This document shows positions 53,017 through 63,575 of a stretch of 64,000 bases of DNA, one piece after another. The notes below the pieces were generated by a model that saw only the letters and a program-made list of their open reading frames with translations, did not search any database and was not told the origin of the DNA. Source of the DNA: Orthonyx spaldingii (Eukaryota; Chordata; Aves; Passeriformes; Orthonychidae); contig VZTJ01002496.1 in the NCBI GenBank assembly GCA_013397795.1, positions 272,542 to 336,541 of the forward strand, written 5' to 3'. The translations under genes and the position numbers were made by a program. How positions within the stretch are numbered: position 1 is the stretch's first letter; every line of letters starts with the position of its first letter.

Positions 53017-56000
53017 GTAGGATTCCATTCTGCGCTATTTCCGGGGGATATTGAGGAATGTGCTGATGGGAAGCTGAAGTTTTGTGGTCAGTCTCAGGGT
53101 TTAAGCTGTTGGTCTTTTCAGGGCTTGTGTTTTATAACAAATTACAATTTATAACAAATGACAGCTTTAGAACAAATTACAATTTCTGCCTTGAAGCGGT
53201 GGCAAAGCTGTTGGTCTGGAGGCTGCTGTTGGCTCTGATTTCCAGCAAGTCTGTGGGCCTGGTGCCTTCTCTGCTTCTGACAACTTCACTGAGCAGCAGT
53301 GGCCTTGAATCATCAGTCTCTTGGTGGCTTTTGAAAACTTTGAGCAGAGATAACTTAATTCTTCCCTTAAAAGATAACTGAAAAGCTCTACATTTCTGGC
53401 AACTTAGTGGCGGAGACCTCCACCAGCAGTCAAAATGCCCTGGAAAGGGGAGGGAAGAAATGAAAAGTCTCATTCCTTATCTTGAATTAGAAAGATTTGT
53501 GCTCTGGAAAAAACTTTAGGGGCCCTTCAGAACCAAAAGTTAAAGGTTTGCTTTGAAAGTGTGGCAGCTTTTTTTTTTTGTTTGATTTCTGACTGACAAG
53601 TATGTCACAGGTTTTGAGCAACCTAAATCTGTGTTGGGTGGTTTTCCTTCTATAATGATCTTCTGAGCTGAAAACCAGCTTTCCCAACGGGTGCCAGTGT
53701 TATCTAAGAGGCTGCACCATCCCAAAACCCTGTTGGATTTACTGCAAGTCAGAGCAGAAATACAAAACTGAATTGTGCAAGTGTGTTGACACAATGGATG
53801 ACTTGTCCTTGTAAAGCAGGGGAAACCCACTGAATGCATATTAGAAATTGACTGGCTTCTGGGAATTAAAAATACATTAATCTCTCCTTGATTCATGTAA
53901 AAATACACGAATCTCTCAAAGTGCAGTGGTGATTTGGGGGGCACACTCTGTGTTTGAAGGTTTGTTTTGATCGTTTCTTAGTTCATAACGGAGGAGTTAT
54001 GGATTTGGGCACGTGAGGGCCCCAGCACTTGTTTGATAGGAACTGAGACATCTGACTTGGTTTCGCTCAAGTGATAGCAAAGTCATTAGGAAACAGCAGA
54101 GCCTTCTGCTTCAAACAGGATTTCACCTCTTAGGGAGAAGTTTTTCAAACCACAAATAACAGTTCTTTAAAAAAGCTGCTTTTTGAGTGAAACATTCCGT
54201 TTCTTTCCCTTGATGTTCTTGGTGTTTGGTTTCCCCCAGGCTGAAAAGCTGATGAAGCAAATAGGAGTGAAGAATGTCAAGCTGACTGAGTATGAGATGA
54301 GCATTGCTGCCCACCTGGTGGATCCACTCAGCATGCATGTAAGCAACTTCCCTGCTGCTGCTGCTGCTCCTCAGACCTGGAAAATTTGCCTTTGACTCTG
54401 GATTACTTTACTTACACATCTGTGAAAATACACAGGAAATATTCCTGTGATTGAGGACTAAAACTGCATTGTTTAGAGCAGAGGTTTTTAATCCCTTCTC
54501 TCTTTTATTTTCAAGGCACTGCTTTGAAGCTGGTGGGTATTTTTCCTTGGTGGCATCGATGCTGATCATTCCCAACACTCTCTTTCCCTTTCAGGTCACC
54601 TGGAGTGATATTGCAGGCTTAGATGATGTCATCACAGATTTGAAAGACACTGTCATTTTGCCCATCAAGAAGAAGTATTTGTTTGAGAATTCCAGGCTCT
54701 TACAGCCCCCAAAAGGTAAGAGGGGAATGTCATGGATTTATACCTTGGTATTTGAAAAATAAAAGGTGCACTTCCTCAGCAAGGGAAGAGGAAGTGGGTT
54801 GCTAGGCCAAAGTGCAATCATCAGGACCGATGCCAGGGAAAACCCCCAGATTTTCACTCTTCTCCTGCTTTGGTGAACAAGTTTCTTCCTCATAATGAAC
54901 CAACAGCGGAGTTTTGGTTATGGTGGTCCATTTTGGTGCACTAATCACAGAACCATGGACGGATTTGGGTTGGGAGGGACCTTAAAGCCCATCCAGTGCC
55001 ACCCCTGCCATGGCAGGGACACCTTCCACTGTCCCAGGCTGCTCCAAGCCCCAATGTCCAGCCTGGCCTTGGGCACTGCCAGGGATCCAGGGGCAGCCAC
55101 AGCTTCTCTGGGCACCCTGTGCCAGGGCCTGCCCACCCTCCCAGGGAACCATTGCTTCCCAATATCCCATCCAAACCTACTGTCTGACAGTGGGAAGCCA
55201 TTCCTCCTTGGCCTGGCGCTCCAGGCCATTGTAATCCATGTATTCTGCATTTTTATCTGCCTAAATTGTCATTTTTATTCACTTTACACCCCATGTTGTC
55301 CTTCGGCAGAGTTGAGCTCTAACTCTGCTCCACAGCTTTGACACTCGTAGAAATTCCCATTATTCAACAAGACAGACATCCCACTTTTCCTCTGGAGATC
55401 CCTTGATTCCCTCTGGAGTTGGTTACACAGTGTTGAGGCAGGGAGGAAACTGGCAAGTGGCAGATTAATTTTCCCCAATAAAACAGAAGTTGGACTCTGC
55501 TGAAATCCTTACAGCCATATTTATTATCTGTTACTGCGAAAAAAAAAAAAAGGAAAAAAGGTGGAATTTAAACCTAAAAGGTTGGACAAAACACTCAAGT
55601 TTATCTTTACTGCTTTGTTCCCTGGAATATTGATTTCTGGAGGTGTTAATGGCTGCCTGGATCTGTGACTCCCTCAGTCCTGTGTCCCGAGGGATGGAAA
55701 ATGCAGCACTTTTGTAGCTGGTTTAATTTTTCCAGACTATTTTCCATGTAAGTCACAAACTGAAGCTGTCTGGAAAATTACATGAATGCCATGATCTAAT
55801 AAGCTGAAGGAAAAAATTATTTTTTTGTTTATCTTTTTAAGGCAGGCTTTCCATCTAGGGCAGCTCTCCAGTTTTATGAGTGACTTGTGCTGTGTGTTAA
55901 TAGGAAGTCACTGCTTCGGAGTAAGGATGTTTGTGGTCATCACTCCCATAAACAGAGAAAAAAACCTTAATAATTCCCTGTGTTTCAGGCTCTTTTGACT

Positions 56001-59000
56001 GCATGTCACTCTTTAAATTGTTTTCTTTAACTCTGTTAGAAAAACACCCCTGTGAGTTCTTGCACTGTGGCAACTTTAAAAATAATACAAGGTGTCATGT
56101 TTAATTGTGGGTAATTTGTTTGTCACTGGACTCTGTTTTGTGATGGATTTTTGCTTTTCTCACTCCTCTGTGCTAAGTTTTATTGGCAGGACTGAAGGCC
56201 TGTCAGATGCTGACAGGAAATAAATAGGGAGTTAATTTAATGTATCCTTTATAGCCCTGGGAATGGAATAAAACAGAATCATGGAATGGTTTGGGTTGGC
56301 AGGGACCTTAAAGATGATGTTCCACCCCCTGCCACGGGCAGGGACGATAAACCAGTCATCTTGCAAATGTCTCTTCTCAGTTTCACCATTCTTGTCTTTG
56401 GCCATTCTGAGCTATCATTCAGTGGGGACTATCTTAACACCTCTGATTTGATGGAAGACTGTTTCCTTGCTTTGCTTTCTTACCTTCTAAAACCTGGATC
56501 AAAAACGAGCCTGGACACTCCCAGGCCTGTCCTACCAAAGCATTAACACCATGAATTTTTCAGGAGTCCTTCTCTACGGCCCCCCTGGATGTGGGAAGAC
56601 CCTGATTGCCAAAGCCACGGCCAAGGAAGCCGGGTGCAGGTTCATCAACCTCCAGCCCTCCACGCTGACGGATAAATGGTACGGAGAATCCCAAAAACTG
56701 GCTGCTGCTGTCTTCTCCCTGGCCATAAAGCTCCAGCCATCCATCATTTTTATTGATGAAATAGGTAAAAATCTCTCTTTTTTTATCAGTAGCTATAGCA
56801 GAGTGACATTAAACTGTAGGTTCAGTGGTGTATGGATCCAGTGTCATCTTTTCCTTAAAGAGAGTGAAGGTTCAGTAAGAGAAATAGGATTGGAGAAAGG
56901 AGAAAAGTAATAGAAATAGGATTGTAGAGTAATGGTGGCACATTAGGAAAAACAATGTCTTTTTCCTGGTGGTAGTGAAGGAATTTACAAGTAAAACATG
57001 TTTCTGCTAATTTGTGGTTCATAAGGAAACCCAGCAGCAAATACATTTCAGTACTTCTGCTGTAAGGGCATGTACTGGAAAATAAAATATGCGTTTGGGA
57101 GAGCTCTGGAACAGTAGTGTAGTAAGGCTGAAGAAGGAGGAGGGGAGGCTGCTTTCCATGAATCCAGGAAGGTGAAAATTTGGAGCACAAGATGTGGGGC
57201 AGTCTTCTGTGATGGGTGCACACTTGAGTGATGTTGTTTAAAATGGGGGCTTAGGAACAGGGGCAGATTCCACTTTGCTGCTTTCCCCCTTAGCAGCACT
57301 TGCTGTTTGCTGACAGTGGTTATTAAAAATGCATTGATGAGCTAAGAGAGCAGCCCAGGTGTGCCCATGAGGAACTGGATTGGCAGTGGCTGCTTCCCTC
57401 CTCTGGCACAGATTCCTTCCTGCGGAACCGCTCGAGCACTGACCATGAGGCCACAGCCATGATGAAAGCCCAGTTCATGAGCCTGTGGGATGGGCTGGAC
57501 ACCGACTACAACTGCCAGGTGAGTGCTCAGGGTGCTGGGAGCAGGGGTGTGGTTCCCTCTGTGGGACACTGTGCATGGAGCCGCTTGGGAACAGTGGCAG
57601 AATGCATGGAGCAGGGACTGCCAAAGGGTTCTTTACCTGTCAGGGAATCCCAGCACATTGTGAGAATGAGGGCACTTGTATGTGAGGATTGGCTTTGTAC
57701 TTATTTTGGTTTTAATCCAGAAGTGGCATTTTCAGATGAGATGGGATGGGCTTTAAGGTCCCTCCTAACCCAAACCATTCTGGGATTCTAAACGACTTGA
57801 ATGTAGCAGAAAGCCTGCATGGCACAGTTCTGAACTCTCACCTGGCATGATCTTTTAAAGCTCTTAAAAAGGGTGTTTATTCTCCAAATTGAAAATTTTC
57901 AGCCTTTATAATGTGTATTTTTCCGTAAATGTCCAATGCAGTGACACCCGATAGTTCTTGCTGTGTAAAATCTGCTTTTCCTCCTCTCCCAAGCTTGTGC
58001 TAAAGATGTTTTTCAGCTGAATTTTCCCCAAAGTGAGTAGAAGACAGTGAATAAACTGAGGAAGTTTAAAGCTTCCCATTAGTAAAAGCCCAGTGGTGTG
58101 AACCCCTCACTGGAAACCAGTCTTATCTTCCAAGCACAATGGATTACTTTTTTTCCCAATAAACTGACAATTCCTTGGAGCAGATTAAATTATTCATTCC
58201 CTTCACTAAGACAATTTGGGATCCCTTGAGTTCAGTAGAATTTGGCTTTTGTAAGAAAAACAAGAATTCCAAATGCTGCTCAGAGGAAATTGTAAGGAAG
58301 TGTTGAGGTGGATGTGTTGATTTCACCTGGAAACCACGCTCAGCTGTGGGCTAAACCTGCTGAGGATGGATGTGGAGTCTGGCAGGAACTCGGCGCAGGT
58401 GAAAAATGTGCCTTTTGGCTGAAAATAATGCCCAGAGAAGTGTGGCTGATCCCCGAGCCAGCAATCCCAGTGCCTCTAGGTGGCAGGGTGACTCTGCCGA
58501 GTCACCAGCCCTGCTGGCCCTAGTTCCTGGAGATGCTGTGCCTGGCCCAAAGGCTGGGAGCAGCCAGAAATCCCCTGGAGCCCAGATTAATCACCCTGAC
58601 GTTCTTCAGTCTCCTGGCTGGGTGTTTACTGTGTGCACACCTTAGAGTAACAAATGGGGAAACAAGGGTGCTGTGAACAGGGAGCAAATTTGTTCTGGAC
58701 TTAAGAACTGGAGTGCTCCAGGAGGTAAACACGGGGCTGGTGTTGAGCTTTGCTTGGACACCTTTAACCCTCTGCTGCCCAGTGTACCTGTGGGTCACTG
58801 AATGCTCTTCTGAATGCTTAAAAAATCAAGACACCATTTGAGTGCATGTGAAGGCTGCCAGGGGAACTCATTGCCTTGATGGTCTCCTGGAAGGTGTCCC
58901 TGGCCATGGAGGGCTTGGAGCAGGATGGCCTTTAAGGTCTTTTCCAACCCAAATCTTCTGTGATTCTTTTTTCAGCACAGCACAGAATACCTTACTGGAA

Positions 59001-62000
59001 CATCTCCTTTTGAATTCCACCAGGAACTAAGAGTGACATCACAAGCAGAAGTTTTAAGTTCCTTCTTAGGGTTTGAACTTTCAAGCTGAGCTCATCTCCC
59101 CCCAGGTGGTATTTGTGGCTCTCTCCAGCTGCCCTTGCTGAGGTCACTGCCAGGAAACCGTTGTGTAACTTCTTTAAACGTCAATGCTGTTGATAAAGTG
59201 GGGGAGATGCCATGGTGGGCACTGGCATTCCCGGTCTGTGGATGTTCCGCAGCACTGGTCTCAGTGGTGTCTGTTGGTGTCACACAGGTGATTGTGATGG
59301 GCGCCACCAACCGGCCCCAGGACCTGGACTCTGCCATCATGAGGAGGATGCCCACCCGCTTCCACATCAACCAGCCTGTAAGTGCTGCCTGCCCTGCCCC
59401 TCCAGCCAGGAAACCCATGGCTCTGGGGCTTCCCTCCAGGAAATGCTGCATTCTGCTGAGCTGGTTTTGGGGGTTTTTGAAGCACGTCTCTAACTCAGCT
59501 TTTTAAGATGAAATTTTGATCTCTTGAGTCTTTTATCTGAAACAACACCATTAGCTTCCCACCCCTCCTCTGGGATGGAGCTGTTTGGATGCTGCACACT
59601 GGGAAGGGTTTGTTTGTAACTGTGTTCTGCTCAGGCCTTTCCACAGCAGACAGTGTGGAAAACCAGGTTTGTTCTGCTTGTGATGGGCTTGGAATAAGAT
59701 GGTCTTTAACGACCCAGGTTATTCCATGATTCTGTGATTTATGCCACAGTAATTAAGTTCTTTATCAATTAGGTTGTCCTTACTCCAAATGTTGCTCTTG
59801 CCATGCTTTTCCAGGTATTTTAGTCACCTTTGAGCACTTGGTGGTGTCACCAGACATTTTTGTGTTGGTGTTTCAGGAGTTGATTTGTGGCTGTCAAGAA
59901 TTCCCTTCTTGCTACAGAAATCATTATCCTTTTTTTGCTGAGACTTAGAGACCAAACTGGAGGAGTAAAACTCTTACTGATTGTGCAAGTGAGGAGTTGA
60001 GTTCCCAGGCTTGTGTTGTTGGAACTGGCTTTCACTCCATGGGGGTGGATCCATTTGGAAACACCTTTTATAATCCAGGAATTGCTGTGCCTCCATACCT
60101 GTTCCACACACCTTCCTCATCTCCAACTGTGCCTTGAGTTAGCAGGGGGCACGGATGTGGATTTGAGTACTTTGTTGTGTCTTTCTGTCAAGCCCCATCG
60201 TTAGAAGGAGGAATTATGTGCCTTGGGATATTACAGGGATTGGCTCCCTCTCCCAGGATCACAGTTAGCACAGGAGGTGTCATTTAGGGAACAGATTTTC
60301 CTTACCCCAACTACAGCCCTGTCATGAACTTACTGCTTCTCTCTTGTTTTTATGTGTTGTGATCAACCCAGGCTGGCCCTGACTCTTGCTGAAGGTGGAA
60401 CAATTGATGTGCTGTGGATGGGAACGGGCACAAGTGAAAGCCTTGCAGATTTTATAACTGAGTTTGAGATGAAAAGGCCCCAAATTACTCATAAAAAAAT
60501 TACCTGCAAAGCAGAGGGAAATGGAAGAAGTGGATTTTGGGACAGAGTAGCAACTGTTCAGCTGCCAGATTATCTGTGGGGGAATTTTTTCCCTTTTTAA
60601 TGATGTAAGTGAGGTTTGGCAGGCACCAAACCCAGTCTTTATTGCCTGTGTTTGACCTTCGTATGAAGGATCTGCTCAGGACTCAGCTGATTCGTCAGTA
60701 ACCTCCTCACACACAGTGTGTGATTTATGTGGTTTAGAATTTCCCAAGCATCACCTGTGAAACTGAATTTCCATCAGAGAGGTTTCCTCAGTGCGTGTCT
60801 CATGTCCTGGGTGAGGGAACCAAAGGGACTGAAAGCCCTGGGATGTCACAAGTGTTTATTTTCGTCCTCTGGTAACTTCAGTCTCTTCTGTTTCAGGCTC
60901 TGAAGCAAAGAGAGGCCATCCTGAAGCTGATTTTGAAGAATGAAAATGTGAGTAGTCCCCTGTTCATGGCTCATGGCTGCATTGCTGCCACCAGTGCAGC
61001 TCTGGCCTGGCAAGAACATGAGCTTTACAATCGCCTGCCTTGCAGTGGGGCTGAGATGCTCTGCCAGGGCATTTCTGGTGGGATCTTGGGGATCTTTTGT
61101 GGGTTTAGGTGTGGCCTCACATTAAAGCCCTGCAGTTGGCTCCTGTGTGAGCAGCAGCCTTGGCTTGTATGGTGAATCACCACCTCTGAATGACTCTACT
61201 TCTCTGTCTCCATTTGCTTTTTCTGTTACAAGAGAAGAGGTTTCTCTCTCTAAAGATGATGATCAGTGAATCATTGGATCAGGGAAGGAAATTTCAAGCC
61301 CTCATGAAGCAGGGAGAAGATGCTGACTCTTTAACTCTTTCTTGGCTCAAGTCAAGAAAGAGGGAATGACTTTTTTTGACAGTGCTGCTTTTGATCCATC
61401 ATTTGAATTTTCTTCAGAGGAGAGGGGAAGGAGTAGGTGTGAGCACACCTGGAAGTGGCTGTGGCAGGATACAGGATCCCTGTCATTAGAGCTTCCTCCC
61501 AAATTTAGTCAGCAGCACTAATTGCCTTCAAGTTAATGTTGCAAAGTGTCTCTTGGCTGCTGTCTAACCTAAAAAATATAATTTATTAGTAAAAACTACT
61601 TAAATTATTTGAAGAGGCCTAAAAATGGCAGCTCACCAGCATCTGGCAGGCAACCACAGCCCCACAAATAAGTTTTTCAGGGAGATAAAAAAGCAGCCTG
61701 TATTGCTTATCCCAGAGGAGGAGGAATTGGATCTCTCAAGCCCAGGTTGTTCTCAGCCAGGGTGACAAACTTCACATGGCAGGGAGAGTCCTGCCCTCCC
61801 TTTTCCTTGCCTGCCTTAAACCATGCAATAGTTTCCCTCTTGGAAGAAGTCATTCCAGAATTTCAGCCTTTTGTTAGACTGACTTGTCTTTAACTTTTTG
61901 AAAGGGAAATACTGGCGCACATGGTGGGAAAGGAATCAGAAATTCCATAGAGATGGAATAAATATGTGTCTTGGCTAGCAAGGGTTCAGCCTGACCCAGT

Positions 62001-63575
62001 GCACTGAGTTAGACACATTGTTTCACCTCTAAATCCCCAGTTTAGGGCTGTATAAAGCAGGAGCAGGTGTCCAGACAACAGAGTTCTGAGAAACTTGTGT
62101 GGGCACCTGGGAAAAGGGGTCACTATTCCTGGGATCCAGTTTTTGCCAGGCAGATCTGTGTGGGAGCATGGTTAGTACCGGATATACCAATGGGATTTTG
62201 GGATTTAGGTGGGGTTTTAAACCAATGGCAGAGTTTGGTGAGCTGAAACACCAGTTTCCTTTAATGGTGTGAACCACAGAGAGGGTTCAAAGAGTGAGGG
62301 AATCATTTAGCTCCCCAAAATTATCAAATGAATATGATCTCAGAGCAGATAAAAACTCCTGGGAGATGACTTGCTTATCGTGGTGACCGAGGGCAGTGGC
62401 TTTGGAATGTCCCTAGTCTTACTTCAGGGTGTCCCACAGGTGGACAGGCACGTGGATCTGCTGCAGGTGGCCAAGGAGACCGACGGCTTCTCGGGCAGCG
62501 ACCTGAAGGAGATGTGCCGGGACGCGGCGCTGCTCTGCGTGCGGGAGTACGTCAACAGCGCCTGTGAAGAGGACGTGTACGTGGGGCCCTGCTGACCTCA
62601 GCCATTCCTTGGGTTCCCTCACTGCAGCTGGGAATGGGTGTAGGGCCACAGAGAGCTGGAGCAACCCCTTTCCCTGCCCAATTGCCACTATACACAGAAA
62701 TCCCCCACAAGTCAGTTACTCTTACTCCTTTTGGCTCCAATAATCAGAATGGTTGTTCAAAGGTGCCCAGGCTGGAGGTGGCCTGAGCCAGCAAGTGCTG
62801 CTGCTGCACTGGTTAGTGCCAGGCTGCAGTGCTGCTGACACGTTGCTGTGACATCCCTCAGCGTGGTATCTGCCACGCCTGCAGCAATCCCTGTGTGCAC
62901 TGAGGGGTTGGAGCATGTCCAGGGAAGGGAACAGAGCTGGGGAAGGGGCTGGAGCCCCAGAAGCGGCTGAGGGAGCTGGGAAAGGGGCTCAACCTGGAGA
63001 AAAGGAGGCTCAGGGGCCCTTGTGGCTCTGCACAACTCCCTGACAGGAGGGGGCAGCCGGAGCTGCTCTGCTCCCAGGGCACAGGGACAGGACAAGGGGA
63101 AACGGTCTCAGGCTGGGCCAGGGGAGGCTCAGGTTGGACACCAGCAGCAATTTCTCCATGGAAAGGGTGCTCAGGCCTTGGCAGGGGCTGCCCAGGGAGG
63201 TTTGGAGTCCCCATCCCTGGAGGTGTCCCAGGAAGGCCTGGACGTGGCACTCAGAGCTCTGGGCTGGGGACAAGGTGGGCATTGGGCACAGCTGGGACTC
63301 CGTGGGCTGGGAGGGCTTTTCCGGCCTCAGTGACCCTGGGATTCCAGTGTGATGCTGGATCCATGTCAGAGCTCCTGTTTGCAGTGCTGGCTGCTGGCTG
63401 TGGGCACAGCTGGCACCCTGAGCCCTCACCTGGCTGTTCCTCTCTCCTCCCCAGCCATGATGAGGATGAGATCCGGCCCGTGCAGCAGCAGGATCTCCAC
63501 AGGGCCATCGAGAAGATGAGGAAATCCAAGGACGTCTCCATGCAGAACCTGGCCATGGGGCTCATTTTTGATTAA
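52855..63575 (+). CDS. ATAD1: ATAD1 (Msp1-family AAA ATPase), complete
   Basis: Coding exons: 52855-53016, 54240-54338, 54595-54715, 56564-56764, 57412-57518, 59288-59377, 60897-60947, 62440-62576 and 63455-63575; 1,089 bases, 362 residues plus stop (human 361). The protein sits in the outer mitochondrial and peroxisomal membranes and uses ATP to pull out mislocalised tail-anchored proteins; in neurons it also disassembles AMPA-receptor scaffolds. Visible parts are an N-terminal membrane segment (about 16-32), a linker, Walker A GPPGCGKT (133-140), the pore-loop motif KWYGES, Walker B IIFIDEI with Glu193, the arginine-finger region MRRMPTRF, and sensor-2 motif GFSGSDLKEMCRDAA. The start ATG has A at -3 and G at +4. 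All introns are GT-AG and in frame. The last 15 residues differ strongly from human, and one residue is added at the exon 9/10 junction. Confidence 0.97.
53017..54239 (+). other. ATAD1 intron 2
   Basis: About 1.2 kb. No recognisable repeat family; a T10 run near 53570. Acceptor TTTCCCCCAG. Confidence 0.9.
54240..54338 (+). CDS. ATAD1: ATAD1 coding exon, residues 55-87
   Basis: A 99-base in-frame exon encoding AEKLMKQIGVKNVK through EYEMSIAAHLVDPL to SMH, the linker between membrane anchor and ATPase core. The donor is GTAAGC. Human has SEY and LNMH where this bird has TEY and LSMH. A GCT trinucleotide run starts about 14 bases after the donor. Confidence 0.97.
54339..54594 (+). other. ATAD1 intron 3 with (GCT)n tract
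   Basis: A 256-base intron. It holds a (GCT)6 stretch at about 54353-54370 close to the donor, and otherwise nothing notable. Acceptor CCCTTTCAG. Confidence 0.9.
54595..54715 (+). CDS. ATAD1: ATAD1 coding exon, residues 88-127
   Basis: A 121-base exon encoding VTWSDIAGLDDVITDLK, DTVILPIKKKYLFENS and RLLQPPK plus one base of Gly128. This is the conserved AAA entry region (W-SDIAGL). The donor is GTAAGA. Human has His where this bird has Tyr in KKKYLFENS. Confidence 0.97.
54950..55232 (-). mobile_element. CR1 LINE 3' fragment
   Basis: Antisense text AGAACCATGGACGGATTTGG, GTTGGGAGGGACCTTAAAGC and on to ATATCCCATCCAAACCTACT. It is very similar to the copy at 52447-52755. Confidence 0.93.
56276..56347 (-). 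mobile_element. CR1 LINE 3' tail, short
   Basis: AGAATCATGGAATGGTTTGG, GTTGGCAGGGACCTTAAAGA and CTGCCACGGGCAGGGAC, about 70 bases. Confidence 0.9.
56564..56764 (+). CDS. ATAD1: ATAD1 coding exon with Walker A and B
   Basis: A 201-base exon for residues 128-194 plus one base. It carries Walker A GPPGCGKT (133-140, Lys139), the pore-loop motif DKWYGES and Walker B FIDE (Asp192, Glu193). The acceptor is TTTTTCAG and the donor GTAAAA. The residues look unchanged from human. Confidence 0.98.
56765..57411 (+). other. ATAD1 intron 5
   Basis: About 650 bases, no recognisable repeat or gene. Acceptor CTGGCACAG. Confidence 0.9.
57412..57518 (+). CDS. ATAD1: ATAD1 coding exon, residues 195-230
   Basis: A 107-base exon encoding SFLRNRSSTDHEATAMM then KAQFMSLWDGLDTD and YNCQ. 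Human has SSSD and DHSCQ at the variable positions. It follows Walker B and contains the conserved helix FMSLWDGL. The donor is GTGAGT. Confidence 0.97.
57738..57793 (+). mobile_element. CR1 LINE 3' tail, short
   Basis: GATGGGATGGGCTTTAAGGT, CCCTCCTAACCCAAACCATT and CTGGGATTCTA: only the last 55 bases of the element. Confidence 0.92.
58872..58968 (+). mobile_element. CR1 LINE 3' tail
   Basis: TCCTGGAAGGTGTCCCTGGC, GGATGGCCTTTAAGGTCTTT and TCCAACCCAAATCTTCTGTG, ending ATTCT. Confidence 0.9.
59288..59377 (+). CDS. ATAD1: ATAD1 coding exon, residues 231-260
   Basis: A 90-base exon encoding VIVMGATNRPQDLDSA then IMRRMPTRFHINQP. It contains sensor 1 (the Asn of GATNRP) and the arginine fingers (MRRMPTRF). 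The donor is GTAAGT. Identical to human as far as I can tell. Confidence 0.98.
59378..60896 (+). other. ATAD1 intron 7
   Basis: About 1.5 kb with one short sense CR1 tail (59688-59745). An 82-codon open frame at 60352-60600 shows no recognisable family and is probably chance. Acceptor CTGTTTCAG. Confidence 0.88.
59688..59745 (+). mobile_element. CR1 LINE 3' tail, short
   Basis: GGAATAAGATGGTCTTTAAC, GACCCAGGTTATTCCATGAT and TCTGTGA: a short, diverged 3' end. Confidence 0.8.
60897..60947 (+). CDS. ATAD1: ATAD1 coding exon, residues 261-277
   Basis: A 51-base in-frame exon encoding ALKQREAILKLILKNEN, a helix at the start of the ATPase lid subdomain. The donor is GTGAGT. Same as human. Confidence 0.97.
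60948..62439 (+). other. ATAD1 intron 8
   Basis: About 1.5 kb. No CR1 copy recognised. Acceptor GTCCCACAG. Confidence 0.88.
62440..62576 (+). CDS. ATAD1: ATAD1 coding exon with sensor 2
   Basis: A 137-base exon encoding VDRHVDLLQVAKETDGFSG then SDLKEMCRDAALLCVR and EYVNSACEED plus two bases. It holds the lid helix motif GFSGSDLKEMC. I chose the donor GTACGT at 62577 because only that phase joins to HDEDEIRPVQQQ in exon 10; the nearby GTGTAC (62575) and GTGGGG (62581) would shift frame. Codon use is very GC-rich: 42 of 45 complete codons end in G or C. Confidence 0.93.
62577..63454 (+). other. ATAD1 intron 9
   Basis: 878 bases, about half occupied by a sense CR1 copy (62890-63350). Donor GTACGT, acceptor TCCTCCCCAG. 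Confidence 0.88.
62890..63350 (+). mobile_element. CR1 LINE fragment
   Basis: Sense text GAACAGAGCTGGGGAAGGGG, AGGAGGCTCAGGGGCCCTTG, CTCAGGTTGGACACCAGCAG and GAGGTGTCCCAGGAAGGCCT, ending GTGACCCTGGGATTCC. About 460 bases; it fills much of the last ATAD1 intron and has the same orientation as the gene. Confidence 0.92.
63455..63575 (+). CDS. ATAD1: ATAD1 last coding exon
   Basis: It encodes one base of the junction codon, then HDEDEIRPVQQQDLHRAIEK, MRKSKD and a C-terminus reading VSMQNLAMGLIFD before TAA (63573-63575). The first part equals human. The last 15 residues keep the length and the QN pair but otherwise differ from human AAFQNVLTHVCLD. The reading frame is fixed by the conserved part, so this is not a frame error. 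Confidence 0.95.

Larger units (their letters stand above)
54716..56563 (+). other. ATAD1 intron 4
   Basis: About 1.85 kb. It contains antisense CR1 copies at 54950-55232 and 56276-56347 and an A12 run near 55540. Acceptor TTTTTCAG. Confidence 0.9.
57519..59287 (+). other. ATAD1 intron 6
   Basis: About 1.8 kb. It contains two short sense CR1 tails (57738-57793 and 58872-58968). Nothing else recognised. Acceptor TGTCACACAG. Confidence 0.9.

Noticed and set aside
60352..60600. An 82-codon open frame in ATAD1 intron 7
   Set aside because: No known domain, not bordered by suitable splice sites for the ATAD1 frame, and absent from human ATAD1.
61254..61330. Possible C/D-box snoRNA in ATAD1 intron 8 (ATGATGA near 61255, CTGA near 61324)
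   Set aside because: The spacing is plausible but the bases next to the boxes do not form a clean terminal stem and I recognise no guide sequence.
62575..62586. Alternative donors GTGTAC (62575) and GTGGGG (62581) for ATAD1 exon 9
   Set aside because: Both would put exon 10 out of frame and lose the conserved HDEDEIRPVQQQDLHRAIEK segment.
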